43,686 bases of DNA from Candidatus Equicola stercoris. Lineage in GTDB: Bacteria; Bacteroidota; Bacteroidia; Bacteroidales; Bacteroidaceae. The stretch is taken from positions 1-43,686 of the forward strand of contig JAGHTI010000019.1 in NCBI GenBank assembly GCA_018065415.1, in the 5' to 3' direction. The first letter of the stretch is position 1, and each line of letters opens with the position of its first letter. A program made the position numbers and the translations under genes. This document shows positions 7,874 to 18,277 of this stretch, piece after piece. Under the pieces are notes generated by a model. It saw nothing but the letters and a program-made list of their open reading frames with translations. It did not search any database and was not told the DNA's origin.

Positions 7874-8304
7874 ACGAAGATATAAAGGACATAGAGATTA
7901 CGGAAGAGGAGCAACTCTCACAAGACCGTATGAGAGCTATCAAGAAGATAAAGACACTTGGTAGTGATGACGAGTCCGTGAAGGGAAGGATGACCTTGAT
8001 GAAGATTGTCGGTGGCGATATCTTGACAGGACGTATGATAAGAGTCCATATCGGTATCCTCACACTAATCTTTTTCTTTTTCATAATCCAGATAACAAAC
8101 CGCTATAGTAGCGATTATGAACTGCAGAAGATAGACAATCTGCAGAAAACATTGAAAGATGCAAAATACAGTGCTCTGTGGAGCGAAAGTCAGTTGACAA
8201 AAAACTTCCGTCAAGGCAGGGTAATGGAGATATTAGAAAGCAACAACGACACTTCACTGCACGCGCTGGTGACACCGTTGTACAAAGTGGAGGTGGATGA
8301 ATGA
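7870..8304 (+). CDS. FtsL-like bitopic division protein
   Basis: The 144-residue protein sits exactly where ftsL lies in dcw clusters, between rsmH and ftsI, overlapping both by four bases. It has a charged cytoplasmic N-terminus of about 58 residues, one hydrophobic segment (IGILTLIFFFFIIQI, about 61-75) and a short extracytoplasmic part with heptad-like spacing (ELQKIDNLQKTLKDAKYSALWSE). This is FtsL topology. Sequence similarity to classical FtsL is weak, as is usual for the family, and the cytoplasmic tail is long, so the call rests on context and topology. It would partner with FtsQ and possibly a DivIC-type protein in the FtsQLB complex. Confidence 0.75.
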   Translation: MNEDIKDIEITEEEQLSQDRMRAIKKIKTLGSDDESVKGRMTLMKIVGGDILTGRMIRVHIGILTLIFFFFIIQITNRYSSDYELQKIDNLQKTLKDAKYSALWSESQLTKNFRQGRVMEILESNNDTSLHALVTPLYKVEVDE

Positions 8305-10409
8305 TGAAGATATTTTTTAACAATAAGAAAACGCTGAAACGGTATCGTTTATTTGCCTGGCTATTTGTTTTGTTAGGTATCTTCATCGTATTTGCAACAT
8401 TGCGAACAATGACTGTTGACAGTGAACGATGGATAAAACTGTCAAAGACATTGAAGAATGACAGTGTGCCACTTCCTGCCATCCGTGGAAACATACTAAG
8501 CAGTGATGGGACCATCCTTGCAAGTTCTTTGCCGAAATATAAGATATTCATGGATTTCGAGGCAGGAGATTCATTGACGCGGGATTCGGTATGGAAGGCC
8601 AATGAGGAGATTATCTATGCCGGACTCAGTGAGATATTTCCTGACATGTCGGCAGCAGACTTCAAGGCACGTTTGGAGAAAGGTCGCAGAAAGGCAAGAG
8701 GCAGACGCCATGTGCTGATATATCCTAAGTCAATAGACTATAACAAATATAAGGCTGTACGCCGTCTTCCTGTGTTCTGTTTGTCGGCTGGTCGTGGTGG
8801 TTTCCATGTTGAACCAGTCAACAATGCCCGCAACCATCCTTATGACAGACTTGCAGGTAGAACGATAGGCGACTGGTATGATGGAAAGGACAGTGCAAAG
8901 AATGGACTCGAATTGTCGTATGACAGGTTTCTGCGTGGTGTTGACGGTCTGGAAAAAAAGCAGAAGGTACGTTCTTCAAATATAAACCTTCCATCTGTCA
9001 AGGCTATTGACGGCAACGATATCGTCACGACTATCGACGTGGATATGCAGGATATTGCTGAAAGAGCCATATTAGAACAACTGAAAAGATTCAATTCAAA
9101 CGTAGGCGTTGCCATTGTCATGGAGTGCAGTACGGGCGATGTGAAGGCGATAGTAAACCTATCAAGATATGCTGAGGGAAAGTATGCTGAGATGAAAAAC
9201 AATGCACTTTCGGACTTGCTCGACCCAGGTTCTGTGTTTAAGACAGCCTCTCTGATGGTGGCACTTGACGATGGAGTTTGTGATACTACAGAAATCATCG
9301 AAACCGGTTGTGGTATCGTAAATATGCACGGTGCAAAAATGAAAGATCACAATTGGCACAAAGGTGGATATGGTACGATGAACATGGCAAAAGCACTCGA
9401 ACAGAGTTCAAACATTGGAGTAAGTCAAGTGATAGACAAATATTACAGACATGACCCACAGAAGTTTGTTGATGGTCTAAACCGTATTGGCATCACCTCT
9501 AACCTTCGTTTACCAATAAAGGGTAGTGCAAAGCCACGTATTTATGGTCCGAGAGAAAGGGCAAAGATGCCACGCATGGTGTGGGCAGGAACATCATTGC
9601 CTTGGATGAGTATAGGTTATGAAACACAGATTCCTCCTATCTCTACAATAGCATTTTACAATGCCATTGCCAATGACGGAGTGATGATGAAACCACGTTT
9701 TGTCAGCAAGGTAGTGAAAGACGGAGAGGTGATAGAAGAGTTTCCGCCTGAGGTGCTGAAGAAAAAAATCTGTAACAAAGATGCTCTGAAGAAGGTACAG
9801 ACAATGTTGACTCATGTGGTATCTAGAGGAACAGGCAAGCCAGCAAGGTCAAAATATGTGAAGATAGCAGGAAAGACAGGTACGGCACAGATTTCAAAAG
9901 GTTCTGCAGGCTATCGTGCAGGTGGAGTAAACTACCTTTTGAGTTTTGCGGGTTACTTCCCTGTTGAAAAACCAAAGTACAGTTGCATCGTCTGCATACA
10001 GAACACAGGCGGACCAGCTGCCGGCGGTTTGATTGCGGGTTCTGTGGCAAAGAAGATAGCCGAAGGTGTGATGGCAAGAGACATCGTGTTGACAGCCAAC
10101 GAAGCGCGTGACAGCATAAACAATCTCCATCCAATAGTGAAGGTGGGCAACAAGAAAAAGACAGAACAAGTGTTCGCTGAACTGAAATTAAAAGGTCAGC
10201 GTTACACGTCTTCCGATACACGTTTGGCAGGATATAGAAAGAACATTATGCCCGATGTCATCGGCATGGGAGCACGTGATGCTGTCTATGCACTTGAAAA
10301 ACGCGGGATAAAAGTAAAGTTATCAGGACGTGGAAAGGTGACAGCACAGGATATATCTGTTGGCACCATCATAACAAAAGGTATGAAATGTACCCTACAT
10401 TTGAATTGA
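8301..10409 (+). CDS. ftsI: Division-specific peptidoglycan transpeptidase FtsI (PBP class B) with C-terminal PASTA domain
   Basis: The 702-residue class B penicillin-binding protein cross-links septal peptidoglycan together with FtsW. A single membrane anchor near residues 17-36 precedes the pedestal domain ([17 protein letters not shown]). The transpeptidase triad is complete: SVFK at 311-314, SSN at 369-371 and KTG at 525-527. A C-terminal segment ([32 protein letters not shown]) is one PASTA domain, expected to sense muropeptide or lipid II-like ligands and common in Bacteroidota FtsI but absent from E. coli. The start MMK at 8301 overlaps the preceding stop; the next ATG at 8304 is equally possible. 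Confidence 0.95.
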   Translation: MMKIFFNNKKTLKRYRLFAWLFVLLGIFIVFATLRTMTVDSERWIKLSKTLKNDSVPLPAIRGNILSSDGTILASSLPKYKIFMDFEAGDSLTRDSVWKANEEIIYAGLSEIFPDMSAADFKARLEKGRRKARGRRHVLIYPKSIDYNKYKAVRRLPVFCLSAGRGGFHVEPVNNARNHPYDRLAGRTIGDWYDGKDSAKNGLELSYDRFLRGVDGLEKKQKVRSSNINLPSVKAIDGNDIVTTIDVDMQDIAERAILEQLKRFNSNVGVAIVMECSTGDVKAIVNLSRYAEGKYAEMKNNALSDLLDPGSVFKTASLMVALDDGVCDTTEIIETGCGIVNMHGAKMKDHNWHKGGYGTMNMAKALEQSSNIGVSQVIDKYYRHDPQKFVDGLNRIGITSNLRLPIKGSAKPRIYGPRERAKMPRMVWAGTSLPWMSIGYETQIPPISTIAFYNAIANDGVMMKPRFVSKVVKDGEVIEEFPPEVLKKKICNKDALKKVQTMLTHVVSRGTGKPARSKYVKIAGKTGTAQISKGSAGYRAGGVNYLLSFAGYFPVEKPKYSCIVCIQNTGGPAAGGLIAGSVAKKIAEGVMARDIVLTANEARDSINNLHPIVKVGNKKKTEQVFAELKLKGQRYTSSDTRLAGYRKNIMPDVIGMGARDAVYALEKRGIKVKLSGRGKVTAQDISVGTIITKGMKCTLHLN

Positions 10410-10422
10410 AGATAAACGAGAT

Positions 10423-11886
10423 ATGAAACTAAGTGAACTGTTAAAAGGAATAAAGCCGTTGGCCATACATGGTAATGGTGATGTTGAGGTTTCTGGAGTA
10501 AACATAGACTCCCGTCGTATTGAAGAAGGGCACATGTTCATTGCTGTCAAAGGAACTCAGGTGGATGGGCATATCTTCATAGATAAGGCTATAGCACTCG
10601 GTGCCAAGAGCGTGCTCTGCGAGACGTTGCCAGAAAAAATGAACGATGATGTGACCTATGTTCAAGTATCGTCAACAGAAGATGATGCAGGCAAGGTGGC
10701 AACAGTGTTCTATGGCGAGCCATCCAAGAAACTGAAACTTGTCGGTGTGACTGGTACAAATGGAAAAACCACGATAGCCACTCTATTATATAATATGTTC
10801 CGTAAGTTTGGATATAAATGCGGACTGCTTTCAACGGTTTGCAATTATATAGAAAGTCTTGCCATTCCTACGGACCATACTACACCAGACCCGATAGAAT
10901 TGAACCGTCTGTTGGCAAGTATGGTTGAGGCTGGATGCCAGTATGTGTTCATGGAATGTTCTTCACATGCTATCGCACAGAAACGAATCGGTGGACTGAA
11001 CTTTGCTGGTGGGATATTTACAAATCTGACTCGTGACCACTTGGATTATCATAAGACGTTTGAAAACTATCGCGATGCAAAGAAGGCCTTCTTTGACGGA
11101 CTCAGTCGTAATGCTTTCGTGATAACAAATGCCGATGACAAGAATGGTATGTTCATGGTACAAAACACGAAAGCTGTGGTGAAGACCTATTCACGACAGT
11201 CACTTGCCGACTTCCAAGCTAAAGTGTTGGAATGTCATTTTGATGGAATGTTATTAGACTTATGCGGTAAGGAGATAAATGTCCAGTTTATCGGCAAATT
11301 CAATGTAAGCAACCTCCTGGCAGTATATGGAGTAGCCATCATGTTGGGACGTCAACCAGACGATGTTCTTTTGGTATTGAGTACATTGAAGAGTGTCAGC
11401 GGACGACTTGAGCCAATACATAGTGCTAATGGCGTTACCGGTCTTGTAGATTATGCTCACACACCAGATGCTCTGGAGAATGTACTGAACGCCATTCACG
11501 AAGTGTTGGGTAGCAGTCATCAGAAATGTCAGGTGATAACAGTATGTGGTGCAGGTGGCAACAGAGACCAAGGCAAGAGACCACTCATGGCACAAGAGGC
11601 TGTAAGGCAGAGTGATAAAGTGATTATCACCAGTGACAACCCTCGTAATGAAAATCCGCAGGACATAATCAATGACATGTTGGCAGGGCTGAATGCAGAA
11701 CAGTTGAAGAAAACTCTGACGATAGTGGATAGAAAAGAAGCTATCCGCACAGCTTGTATGCTGGCAAATCCTGGCGATGTGATTCTTGTTGCAGGTAAGG
11801 GACATGAGAAATATCAGGAGATAAATGGTGTGAAACATCATTTTGATGATAAAGAGATATTAGTTGAGATTTTTAAGAATTCATAA
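10423..11886 (+). CDS. murE: UDP-MurNAc-L-Ala-D-Glu:meso-diaminopimelate ligase MurE
   Basis: MurE adds the third stem-peptide residue in the cytoplasm using ATP. The 487-residue protein has the Mur ligase P-loop [10 protein letters not shown] (about 108-117), the central [15 protein letters not shown] segment and a C-terminal domain. The substrate-specificity motif reads DNPR (in [11 protein letters not shown], near residue 405), the form found in meso-DAP-adding enzymes and not in Lys-adding ones, so a DAP-type wall is predicted. It follows ftsI by 13 bases. murF, which would add D-Ala-D-Ala next, is not in the cluster. Confidence 0.95.
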   Translation: MKLSELLKGIKPLAIHGNGDVEVSGVNIDSRRIEEGHMFIAVKGTQVDGHIFIDKAIALGAKSVLCETLPEKMNDDVTYVQVSSTEDDAGKVATVFYGEPSKKLKLVGVTGTNGKTTIATLLYNMFRKFGYKCGLLSTVCNYIESLAIPTDHTTPDPIELNRLLASMVEAGCQYVFMECSSHAIAQKRIGGLNFAGGIFTNLTRDHLDYHKTFENYRDAKKAFFDGLSRNAFVITNADDKNGMFMVQNTKAVVKTYSRQSLADFQAKVLECHFDGMLLDLCGKEINVQFIGKFNVSNLLAVYGVAIMLGRQPDDVLLVLSTLKSVSGRLEPIHSANGVTGLVDYAHTPDALENVLNAIHEVLGSSHQKCQVITVCGAGGNRDQGKRPLMAQEAVRQSDKVIITSDNPRNENPQDIINDMLAGLNAEQLKKTLTIVDRKEAIRTACMLANPGDVILVAGKGHEKYQEINGVKHHFDDKEILVEIFKNS

Positions 11887-11896
11887 TTGAAAGAGT

Positions 11897-13192
11897 ATGT
11901 TATATTATCTTTTCAGATTATTGGAACAATTTGACGTGGCAGGTTCGCATCTGTGGGGTTACATATCTTTCAGAGCATTGTTGGCATTGATTCTGTCGCT
12001 TGTGATATCCGCATGGTTTGGTGAACACTTCATCAAATATCTACGTTGTAAGAATATAAATGAGACACAACGCGATGTGAAGATAGACCCATTTGGAGTA
12101 GATAAAAAAGGTGTGCCTTCCATGGGCGGAATAATAATAATCGTTTCAATTCTTATTCCAGTATTATTGTTAGGTCGTCTAAGGAATGTATATATAATAT
12201 TGATGATTATCACAACATTGTGGTTGGGACTTTTGGGATTTCTGGATGATTACATCAAGATATTTAAGAAAGACAAAGAAGGACTGCATGGAAAATTTAA
12301 GATAATAGGTCAGATAGGCATTGGTCTCATTGTTGGTTTGACACTATATCTGAGTCCTGATGCCGTTATCCGTGAGAATATATCTCAACCAAAAGAGAAT
12401 GCAACGGAGGTGGTGGTGCCTATGGAGCAGAATGTCAAGGTGGAACATAAGATGGAATTGTCAAAATCGACAAAGACCACTGTGCCATTTGTGAAAAACC
12501 ATAATCTCGATTATACAGACATCTTTTCATTCTTAGGAGAGTATAAATATGTTGCAGGATGGATATTTATTATGATTATGACCATCCTCGTAGTAACCGC
12601 TGTTTCCAACGGTGCCAATCTTAACGATGGAATGGACGGAATGTGTGCAGGGAACTCTGCGATAATAGGCGTGGCATTAGGCATATTGGCTTATGTTAGC
12701 AGTCATATAGAATATGCATCTTATCTTAACATAATGTATATTCCTGGAGCACAGGAACTAGTAATATTTATCTGTGCATTCATCGGTGCTCTTATTGGTT
12801 TCCTATGGTACAATGCTTATCCAGCACAGATATTTATGGGCGACACGGGCTCTTTGACCATTGGTGGTTTGATAGGTGTTTGTGCCATTTGCATCCATAA
12901 AGAACTATTGCTCCCGATACTTTGTGGAATATTCTTCGTAGAGAGCCTGAGTGTCATATTGCAGGTGGAATGGTTCAAATGGGGAAAACGCAAGGGAAGA
13001 AAACAAAGGATATTCAAACGTACTCCAATCCATGACCACTTCCGTACACAGTTGTCGCAATTGGACCCAGAGTGCAGTTATGTTTTCAAGAAGTCGCAGA
13101 ATGTATTTCATGAATCAAAGATAGTTACACGTTTCTGGATTGTATCAATCATCCTTGCCGCATTGGCAATAATCACATTGAAAATAAGATGA
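11897..13192 (+). CDS. mraY: Phospho-MurNAc-pentapeptide transferase MraY
   Basis: MraY transfers phospho-MurNAc-pentapeptide to undecaprenyl phosphate, making lipid I at the inner membrane face. The polytopic protein carries VDKKGVPSMGGI, LGFLDDYIKI, SNGANLNDGMDGM and the QIFMGDTGSL motif with catalytic Asp residues, plus the late TPIHDHF motif. At 431 residues it is about 70 longer than the E. coli enzyme. Much of the excess is a hydrophilic insertion of roughly 50-60 residues (about 155-212, PKENATEVVVPMEQ onward) between membrane helices. Its stop overlaps the murD start (ATGA). Confidence 0.95.
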   Translation: MLYYLFRLLEQFDVAGSHLWGYISFRALLALILSLVISAWFGEHFIKYLRCKNINETQRDVKIDPFGVDKKGVPSMGGIIIIVSILIPVLLLGRLRNVYIILMIITTLWLGLLGFLDDYIKIFKKDKEGLHGKFKIIGQIGIGLIVGLTLYLSPDAVIRENISQPKENATEVVVPMEQNVKVEHKMELSKSTKTTVPFVKNHNLDYTDIFSFLGEYKYVAGWIFIMIMTILVVTAVSNGANLNDGMDGMCAGNSAIIGVALGILAYVSSHIEYASYLNIMYIPGAQELVIFICAFIGALIGFLWYNAYPAQIFMGDTGSLTIGGLIGVCAICIHKELLLPILCGIFFVESLSVILQVEWFKWGKRKGRKQRIFKRTPIHDHFRTQLSQLDPECSYVFKKSQNVFHESKIVTRFWIVSIILAALAIITLKIR

Positions 13193-14523
13193 TGAAAAAG
13201 ATAGTTATATTAGGAGCTGGAGAAAGCGGTGCGGGTGCAGCCGTTCTTGCAAAGAGCAAGGGATTTGATGTATTTGTTTCGGACATGTCGTCGATAAAGG
13301 ACAAATACAAGAAACTCCTTGATGAGCATGATATACGATGGGAAGAGCGCCAGCATAGTGAAAATGAAATTTTGTCTGCCGATGAAATCATCAAAAGTCC
13401 TGGTATCCCTGATGAAGCTCCGATAATCCAGAAAGCTATTGCAAAAGATATTCATATCATCAGTGAGATAGAATTTGCTGGGCGTTATACATCATCAAAG
13501 ATGATTTGTATTACGGGTAGCAATGGTAAGACGACAACAACGTCATTGATATATCACATCTTCAAAGAGGCAGGATATGATGTAGGACTTGCAGGAAATA
13601 TTGGGAACAGTCTTGCATTGCAAGTTGCTGAAACGCCACATGAGTATTACATCATAGAACTTAGTTCGTTCCAACTTGATAACATGTACGACTTCAAGGC
13701 AGATGTTGCTGTTCTCCTCAACATAACTCCAGACCACCTTGACCGCTATGATAATAATATGCAAAATTATGTGGATGCGAAGATGCGTATTGTGCAGAAT
13801 CAGACGGAGAAGGATTATTTCATCTATTGGTATGATGACCCAATTATCAAACAGGAATTAGAAAAGTACGATATCCATTCATATCAGTGTCCATTTTCTG
13901 CTGTGAAAAAGTCGGGTGTGATAGCATATATGGAAGAAGGACAGTATGTCATTGAACAATCTGATAATGATTTCAGAATACCTCAGGACGAGTTGGCACT
14001 GAAAGGAGTACACAATCTCTACAACCAGTTTGCTGCTGGTCTTGCAGCTCTTGTATCAGGAATAAGTCGAGAACATATTCGTCATGCCTTGAGTACATTC
14101 CCTGGTGTGGAACACAGACTTGAGAATGCTGGTGTATATAATGGTGTACAATTTATCAACGATTCGAAGGCAACGAATGTTGACGCATGCTATTATGCCC
14201 TTGAAAGCATGACAACACCAACCATACTCATCTTGGGAGGAAAAGATAAAGGAAATGATTATAACGAGATAAAACAACTTGTTGATGAAAAATGCAAAGC
14301 CCTAGTATTTTTAGGAGCTGACAACACTAAGCTACTTGACTTTTTCCACGATTTCAACGGAGAAATAAGAGATACACACAGTATGAAGGAATGTGTTGCA
14401 GAATGTAAGAAGATAGCAACAGCCGGTGATACGGTACTATTATCCCCATGCTGTGCAAGTTTTGACCTTTTCCACAACATGGAAGACCGTGGCGAACAGT
14501 TTAAGACGTTAGTAAAAGAATGA
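13189..14523 (+). CDS. murD: UDP-MurNAc-L-alanine:D-glutamate ligase MurD
   Basis: MurD adds D-Glu to UDP-MurNAc-L-Ala with ATP hydrolysis. The 444-residue protein begins with a Rossmann-like UDP-binding motif (IVILGAGESGAGAA), has the P-loop ITGSNGKTTTT at 108-118, the LNITPDHLDRYDN segment and the C-terminal FINDSKATNVDA and SPCCASFDLF motifs typical of MurD. The start overlaps mraY by four bases; the second ATG at 13192 is an alternative. ftsW follows after 11 bases. Confidence 0.95.
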   Translation: MMKKIVILGAGESGAGAAVLAKSKGFDVFVSDMSSIKDKYKKLLDEHDIRWEERQHSENEILSADEIIKSPGIPDEAPIIQKAIAKDIHIISEIEFAGRYTSSKMICITGSNGKTTTTSLIYHIFKEAGYDVGLAGNIGNSLALQVAETPHEYYIIELSSFQLDNMYDFKADVAVLLNITPDHLDRYDNNMQNYVDAKMRIVQNQTEKDYFIYWYDDPIIKQELEKYDIHSYQCPFSAVKKSGVIAYMEEGQYVIEQSDNDFRIPQDELALKGVHNLYNQFAAGLAALVSGISREHIRHALSTFPGVEHRLENAGVYNGVQFINDSKATNVDACYYALESMTTPTILILGGKDKGNDYNEIKQLVDEKCKALVFLGADNTKLLDFFHDFNGEIRDTHSMKECVAECKKIATAGDTVLLSPCCASFDLFHNMEDRGEQFKTLVKE

Positions 14524-14534
14524 GATAACAAAAT

Positions 14535-15797
14535 ATGACAAAGATATTCAACATATTCAAAGGGGACAAGTGCATTTGGGGACTATTCTTATTGTTCTGT
14601 ATTATAAGTATTATTGAGGTCTATAGTGCTTCCAGCATACTTACATACAAGACAGAAGACTATGCCAACCCTATCTTGAAACATATTGGTATGTTGGTTA
14701 TTGGATTTTTCGCAATGGTTATGGTTCTGCATATCCCTTGCAGTAAATTCAAGATATTGATACCATTCTTATTGATATTTTCATTCATCTTCCTTATTGT
14801 GGCTTTGTTAAATGGCGAATCCACAAACGGTGCTCAACGTTGGGTAAGCCTTTTTGGCATTCAGTTCCAGCCTTCGGAGATAGCCAAGGGAACAGCTGTT
14901 TTGACAATAGCACAGATATTGAGTTTTACACAAACGGAGGTTGGTGCAGACAAGCGCGCATTCTCCTATATCTTATGGGTGTGCCTTCCATTGATAGGAT
15001 TGATTTTCTTTGAAAATTTCTCTACAGCAGCATTACTTTTCGCTGTAATGTTCATGATGATGGTAATTGGTCGTATTCCGAAAAAATACATCTTGCGTCT
15101 TGTGTTATGTGTAGTAGTATCGGCTACAATTGCTGTATTAGTTGTTCTTGGCGTTGGTAAGACAGATAAACAATTGGCTTTAGACAGTGGTAGTGCTAAT
15201 ACAGAGACGACTCTGACTCAAGATGATGGAACTTCTTTGATAAAGAGACAAGGTCTTCTACACCGTTTTGACACATGGAAAAACCGTATAACGGGTTTCC
15301 TGTCATCGGATGAGATAGACTATAAAAATTATGATTGGGATAAGAACGGACAGAAGGCACATGCCAGGATAGCGATTGCTACTGGTGGTTTGACAGGTAA
15401 GATGCCAGGCAACTCTGTAGAACGAGACTGGCTTCCACAGGCTTTTGCCGATTTTATCTATGCTATTATAATAGAAGAGATGGGACTTTTTGGAGCATTG
15501 ATAGTGGTGATATTGTATATAATATTATTGTTCCGTGTATCAAAGATAGCGAATAAGTGTGAACGCAACTTCCCTGCATTCCTTGTTTTGGGACTGGGGT
15601 TGTTGATATGTACACAGGCCTTTTTCAATATGTGTGTTACTGTGGGGTTGGCTCCTATAACAGGACAACCGCTACCTTTTATAAGTAAAGGTGGTACGTC
15701 AACGGTAATCAATTGCATCTATTTAGGCATGATACTAAGTGTCAGCCACACAGCGAAAAAAAGGAAAACAGAATTAGAAATAGTAAAAGAAGTGTAA
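14535..15797 (+). CDS. ftsW: Septal peptidoglycan glycosyltransferase FtsW (SEDS family)
   Basis: SEDS proteins polymerise glycan strands from lipid II and pair with a class B PBP, here FtsI. The 420-residue protein has about ten hydrophobic segments, the NGAQRWVSLFGIQFQPSEIAK motif after the early helices, FADFIYAIIIEEMGLFGA and the C-terminal signature ITGQPLPFISKGGTS. Length is normal. It lies between murD and murG, the standard dcw position, one base before murG, consistent with tight cotranscription. Confidence 0.94.
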   Translation: MTKIFNIFKGDKCIWGLFLLFCIISIIEVYSASSILTYKTEDYANPILKHIGMLVIGFFAMVMVLHIPCSKFKILIPFLLIFSFIFLIVALLNGESTNGAQRWVSLFGIQFQPSEIAKGTAVLTIAQILSFTQTEVGADKRAFSYILWVCLPLIGLIFFENFSTAALLFAVMFMMMVIGRIPKKYILRLVLCVVVSATIAVLVVLGVGKTDKQLALDSGSANTETTLTQDDGTSLIKRQGLLHRFDTWKNRITGFLSSDEIDYKNYDWDKNGQKAHARIAIATGGLTGKMPGNSVERDWLPQAFADFIYAIIIEEMGLFGALIVVILYIILLFRVSKIANKCERNFPAFLVLGLGLLICTQAFFNMCVTVGLAPITGQPLPFISKGGTSTVINCIYLGMILSVSHTAKKRKTELEIVKEV

Positions 15798-15798
15798 T

Positions 15799-16908
15799 AT
15801 GGCATTGAGAGTTATTATAAGTGGTGGTGGTACTGGAGGGCATATCTTCCCTGCAATATCTATTGCAAATGCAGTAAAAGAACTGCAACCGAATGCAGAG
15901 ATACTGTTTGTCGGTGCTTTGGGGAGGATGGAAATGCAACGTGTACCTGATGCTGGATATGAGATAAAAGGTTTGCCAGTCATGGGCTTTGACCGTAAGA
16001 ACTTATTAAAAAATATAATTGTTTTGTATAAGTTGTATAAGTCACAGTGCAAGGCAAAGAAGATAATACGCGAATTCCAACCACACGTAGCTGTTGGTGT
16101 CGGAGGTTATGCCAGTGGTCCTACACTGAATAAAGCTGCAGCTGCAGGAGTTCCATGCCTTATACAGGAACAGAATTCTTATGCCGGCGTGACAAACAAA
16201 CTTCTTGCAAAAAAGGTTGCAAAGATTTGTGTGGCATACAACAATATGGAGCGTTTCTTCCCATCAGAGAAGATTATAAAAACAGGAAATCCTGTACGTC
16301 AGTCATTATTGCAGACAACGATAACATCAGAAGAGGCAAAAGCACAAATCTTCGGTAGTGAAAATAGCCATAAGAAAACAATATTGTTTGTAGGCGGCTC
16401 TTTAGGTGCTGGCACTATAAATGAAAGCATCCTTAGTCATCTGGACATCATCAAACAATCTGATGTTCAGATTATCTGGCAAACAGGAAAATATTACCAT
16501 GCTTCCATTATGGAATCATTGAAGGGACATGATATCCCTAACTTGCATGTAACAGATTTTGTGGCAGATATGGGAACGGCATACAAGGCAGCAGATCTTG
16601 TTGTGAGTAGAGCAGGTGCCAGCAGTATATCTGAGTTTTGTCTATTAGGCAAACCAGTCATCCTTGTGCCATCTCCAAACGTCGCAGAAGACCATCAGAC
16701 AAAGAATGCGATGGCTTTGGCAAATGAAGATGCAGCTCTTTATGTAAAAGATTCTGAAGCTAAGGATACTCTTCTGCAACTTGCTGTTGAGACGGTGGCT
16801 GATGATGCCAAACTGGCAAATCTCAATAAAAACATATTGAAGTTGGCTTTACCTGATTCAGCACGTATAATTGCTGAAGAAGTAATAAAATTAGCAAATG
16901 CAAAATAA
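15799..16908 (+). CDS. murG: Lipid II synthase MurG (GlcNAc transferase)
   Basis: MurG adds GlcNAc to lipid I at the cytoplasmic membrane face, yielding lipid II. The 369-residue GT28 enzyme shows the N-terminal SGGGTGGHIFPAISIANA loop, GVGGYASGP, IQEQNSYAGVTNK, the C-domain VGGSLGAGTINE loop and the UDP-binding region VVSRAGASSISEF...KPVILVPSP. All G-loops are intact. Its 3' end overlaps the murC start by 11 bases. Confidence 0.96.
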   Translation: MALRVIISGGGTGGHIFPAISIANAVKELQPNAEILFVGALGRMEMQRVPDAGYEIKGLPVMGFDRKNLLKNIIVLYKLYKSQCKAKKIIREFQPHVAVGVGGYASGPTLNKAAAAGVPCLIQEQNSYAGVTNKLLAKKVAKICVAYNNMERFFPSEKIIKTGNPVRQSLLQTTITSEEAKAQIFGSENSHKKTILFVGGSLGAGTINESILSHLDIIKQSDVQIIWQTGKYYHASIMESLKGHDIPNLHVTDFVADMGTAYKAADLVVSRAGASSISEFCLLGKPVILVPSPNVAEDHQTKNAMALANEDAALYVKDSEAKDTLLQLAVETVADDAKLANLNKNILKLALPDSARIIAEEVIKLANAK

Positions 16909-18277
16909 GGCAAACATGATAAAAGCAGTATATTTCATAGGTGCAGGCGGTATTGGGATGAGTGCTATTGCACGATATTTCCTTAAAAAGAAACTTGTTG
17001 TCGCAGGTTATGATAAGACTCCATCCGACCTTACACGAACATTGGAAGAGGAAGGCATGATTATCCATTATGATGAAGACGTGGAGAAGATTCCTGTTGA
17101 GTGCAAAGAAAAGGAATCAACTCTGGTTATATATACTCCTGCCATTCCTGCTACACATAAGGAATTGCTGTTTTTTCAGAAAGAAGGTTTTGACATAAAA
17201 AAACGTGCTCAGGTGTTGGGAGAACTGACAAAATCAAATAAAGGCTTATGCGTGGCAGGTACTCACGGAAAGACCACAACTTCCACTATGGCTGCACACA
17301 TAATGCATGGAAGTCATCTTGATTGTAATGCTTTCCTTGGAGGTATTTCAAAAAATTATGGCACAAACTACATCTTGAGTGATAGTAATTTTGTTGTCAT
17401 TGAAGCCGATGAATTCGACCGTTCTTTCCATTGGTTGCGTCCTTATATCTCAGTGATAACTTCTACCGACCCAGACCATTTGGATATCTATGGAAACAAA
17501 GAGGCATACCTTGACAGTTTCCGCCATTATACCACTCTCATTCAGCCAGGAGGTGCATTGATTCAACATGTTGGATTAGAGATGAAAGTAGATGTACAGG
17601 ATGGCGTCACTGTCTATACATACGGACGTGATGAAGGCGATTTTCATGCAGAGAATATCATCATTGAGAATGGAAATATATCCTTCGATTTCATCTCCCC
17701 TATAGAAACCATAAAAGACATCCATCTTGGACAACCTATCCCTATCAATATAGATAACGGAATCGGCGCAATGGCTATGTGCCAACTGAGCGGTTGTACA
17801 GCAGATGAAATCCGTAAAGGAATGGCAACGTTTGAAGGTGTTGACCGTCGTTTTGATTTCAAGATAAAATTAGACAAGCTTGTTTTCCTCAGTGACTATG
17901 CACATCATCCTAAAGAAATCTATCAGAGTGCAAAAAGTCTGAAAGAGGTATATGCAAACAGAACGGTAACAGCCATATTCCAACCACATCTATATACGCG
18001 TACGCGTGATTTTTATAAGGACTTTGCTGACTCGTTGAGTTTGTTTGATGAAGTAATACTTTTAGATATATATCCTGCACGTGAAGAACCGATACCAGGC
18101 GTTACATCAAAACTTATCTATGATAATCTATCTTCGAATGTAAAGAAGATGATGTGCACTAAAGATGAAATACAAAATGTAGTGCGTAATAGGGATTTTG
18201 ATGTTTTGGTAGTCCTTGGTGCTGGTGATCTGGACAATCAGGTACCTGCGTTGACAGAGATACTTAAAGGAAAGTAA
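16898..18277 (+). CDS. murC: UDP-N-acetylmuramate:L-alanine ligase MurC
   Basis: MurC attaches the first stem-peptide residue to UDP-MurNAc. The 459-residue protein has YFIGAGGIGMSAIARYF at the N-terminus, the P-loop VAGTHGKTTTSTM (about 125-137), EADEFDRSFHWL and the C-terminal DYAHHPKEI and FQPHLYTRTRDF motifs specific to MurC. ATG 16898 overlaps murG by 11 bases; ATG 16916 (MIKAVYF) is a slightly shorter alternative. The stop shares one base with the ftsQ start. Confidence 0.95.
   Translation: MQNKANMIKAVYFIGAGGIGMSAIARYFLKKKLVVAGYDKTPSDLTRTLEEEGMIIHYDEDVEKIPVECKEKESTLVIYTPAIPATHKELLFFQKEGFDIKKRAQVLGELTKSNKGLCVAGTHGKTTTSTMAAHIMHGSHLDCNAFLGGISKNYGTNYILSDSNFVVIEADEFDRSFHWLRPYISVITSTDPDHLDIYGNKEAYLDSFRHYTTLIQPGGALIQHVGLEMKVDVQDGVTVYTYGRDEGDFHAENIIIENGNISFDFISPIETIKDIHLGQPIPINIDNGIGAMAMCQLSGCTADEIRKGMATFEGVDRRFDFKIKLDKLVFLSDYAHHPKEIYQSAKSLKEVYANRTVTAIFQPHLYTRTRDFYKDFADSLSLFDEVILLDIYPAREEPIPGVTSKLIYDNLSSNVKKMMCTKDEIQNVVRNRDFDVLVVLGAGDLDNQVPALTEILKGK

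Noticed and set aside
7308-8084. 258-residue minus-strand ORF over rsmH and the ftsL-like gene
   Set aside because: Low-complexity Ser/Pro/Leu composition and position opposite two supported genes mark it as a shadow.
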